From Actinocrinis sp046724665 (lineage in GTDB: Bacteria; Actinomycetota; Actinomycetes; Streptomycetales; Catenulisporaceae), in NCBI GenBank assembly GCA_046724665.1, contig JBKOWZ010000297.1:1-31164 (forward strand): a stretch of DNA of 31,164 nt, written 5' to 3'. The notes under the pieces are model-generated. The model made no database searches, was not told the DNA's origin, and saw only the letters and a list, made by a program, of their open reading frames with translations. The position numbers and the translations under genes were made by a program. Below are positions 30,491 through 31,164 of this stretch, piece by piece (within the stretch, counting starts at the first letter, position 1; each line of letters starts with the position of its first letter).

Positions 30491-31164
30491 TCACGCATCG
30501 AGTGGTGCGGGTGCTTCTGCCGGATTGCCCTGGTCCGGACGGATCTGATCGGCCGTCTGCTCGACGAGGTAGTCCACGACTCCGGCCAGACCGCTCGGCC
30601 CGGCCGCCGCCCGGCGCTGGCGTGCGGCTCCGCTGCCCTCTCGCTCCAGTCGGCTCAGCCAGCCCTCGACACGTTCGGCCTCGCCGTACGCGCGCAGCGT
30701 CGGCAGCGCTGTCGAGAGGAGGCCGCGCGCCAGTTGCGACGCGGGGAGCAGGCTGCCGGTGAAGACGTCTACGCCGTGCCCCTCAAGACCGTCGCGCGCG
30801 GCGCGCCAGTAGGCCAGACGCATCAGTTCGCCCGGCACTCGCGGCCCCGGGTCGCCTCGCCGCGCCTTCTCCAGCGCCTGCACCACCAGCGCGCGCACGA
30901 GCGCCGCGATCGCTGCCGACTCGCCGGAGGTCATTGGCACGTCCGCGACGCGGATCTCCAGCGTGGGCAGGGTCGAGGAGGGCCTGATGTCCCAGAAGAT
31001 CGTGCCCCGGTCCACCAGCGCGCCCGCGTCGAGCAGCGTTTCGACGTGCCGCTCGTAGTGGTCGGCGGAGTCGAAGTACGGCGGCGGGCCGGCGACCGGC
31101 CAGCGGGTCCAGATCAGCGTGCGCCAACTCGCGTAACCCGTGTCCCGTTCGGCCCAGTACGGGG
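30491..31164 (-). CDS. Glutamate-cysteine ligase-like (GCS2/YbdK) carboxylate-amine ligase, C-terminal part
   Basis: The frame enters from the right window edge and ends at TGA (complement 30491-30493), so only the last 224 residues are visible. The reading AERDTGYASWRTLIWTRWPV, AGPPPYFDSADHYERHVETL and RGTIFWDIRPSSTLPTLEIR, followed by VADVPMT, is the classical C-terminal pattern of GCS2 / YbdK ligases: the substrate-binding arginine in WTRWP, and PTLEIRVADV with the conserved Glu/Arg of the active site. YbdK-type enzymes make weak gamma-glutamyl-amine bonds; the precise substrate is unknown. Actinomycete relatives include EgtA of ergothioneine synthesis, but this sequence (with the PTLEIRVAD block) looks like the general family. 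The nitroreductase gene begins 10 bp downstream on the same strand, and the two probably form an operon. Confidence 0.9.
   Translation of the reverse strand, partial: PYWAERDTGYASWRTLIWTRWPVAGPPPYFDSADHYERHVETLLDAGALVDRGTIFWDIRPSSTLPTLEIRVADVPMTSGESAAIAALVRALVVQALEKARRGDPGPRVPGELMRLAYWRAARDGLEGHGVDVFTGSLLPASQLARGLLSTALPTLRAYGEAERVEGWLSRLEREGSGAARQRRAAAGPSGLAGVVDYLVEQTADQIRPDQGNPAEAPAPLDA

Overview
The window is very GC-rich actinomycete DNA (dense G/C third positions, GTG and TTG starts). The left part carries a gene set familiar from Streptomyces-like chromosomes: an RNase E/G gene preceded by a TIGR03936 (DUF2344) gene, and nadD, an LCP/LytR_C gene, rsfS, a histidine phosphatase and tRNA-Ala(GGC) in a row. 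I infer a filamentous actinomycete (Streptomyces or Catenulispora-like). The species cannot be read from the sequence.

Layout. (1) 1-5479, all on the minus strand: 5' part of the RNase E/G gene, TIGR03936 protein, lipoprotein, SDR oxidoreductase, glutathione peroxidase, M48 metalloprotease. (2) 5576-9992, plus strand: two tiny single-span membrane proteins, then a tightly overlapping nadD / LCP-LytR_C / rsfS / histidine phosphatase operon. (3) tRNA-Ala(GGC) at 10151-10223, an apparent integration site: a truncated tyrosine integrase reads into its 3' end. (4) About 10.2-24.2 kb is an accessory region of low coding density. Intact-looking genes there are a P-loop kinase, a methyltransferase, an XRE/MmyB-type regulator divergent from a SnoaL-like protein, a membrane-anchored protein, a GYD-domain protein, a small secreted protein and a transposase-type HTH ORF. 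Between them lie remnants: two integrase C-termini, a possible SpdB/DUF2637 fragment, a possible serine recombinase fragment, a frameshifted TPR protein, a frameshifted membrane protein, an aldo/keto reductase fragment, and a MalT/LuxR-type regulator whose two halves now lie on opposite strands. (5) 24287-31164, ordinary genes again: a GT39/ArnT-like membrane glycosyltransferase, a MetE-like zinc methyltransferase, an AhpD/CMD-family protein, a flavin monooxygenase-like protein, an iodotyrosine-deiodinase-like nitroreductase and the C-terminal part of a YbdK-type carboxylate-amine ligase.

How genes work together. The nadD-rsfS block is a housekeeping operon (NAD synthesis, cell-wall polymer attachment, ribosome silencing) linked by 4-bp overlaps. 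The YbdK-like and nitroreductase genes are 10 bp apart on the same strand and probably co-transcribed. The XRE regulator and the SnoaL-like gene share a 197-bp divergent promoter region. I did not find an intact new multi-gene defence or biosynthetic system. The most unusual signals are the regulator split by inversion, a 19-bp-stem hairpin near 16.6 kb, an 18-bp perfect palindrome near 17.75 kb and the non-canonical deiodinase-like enzyme.
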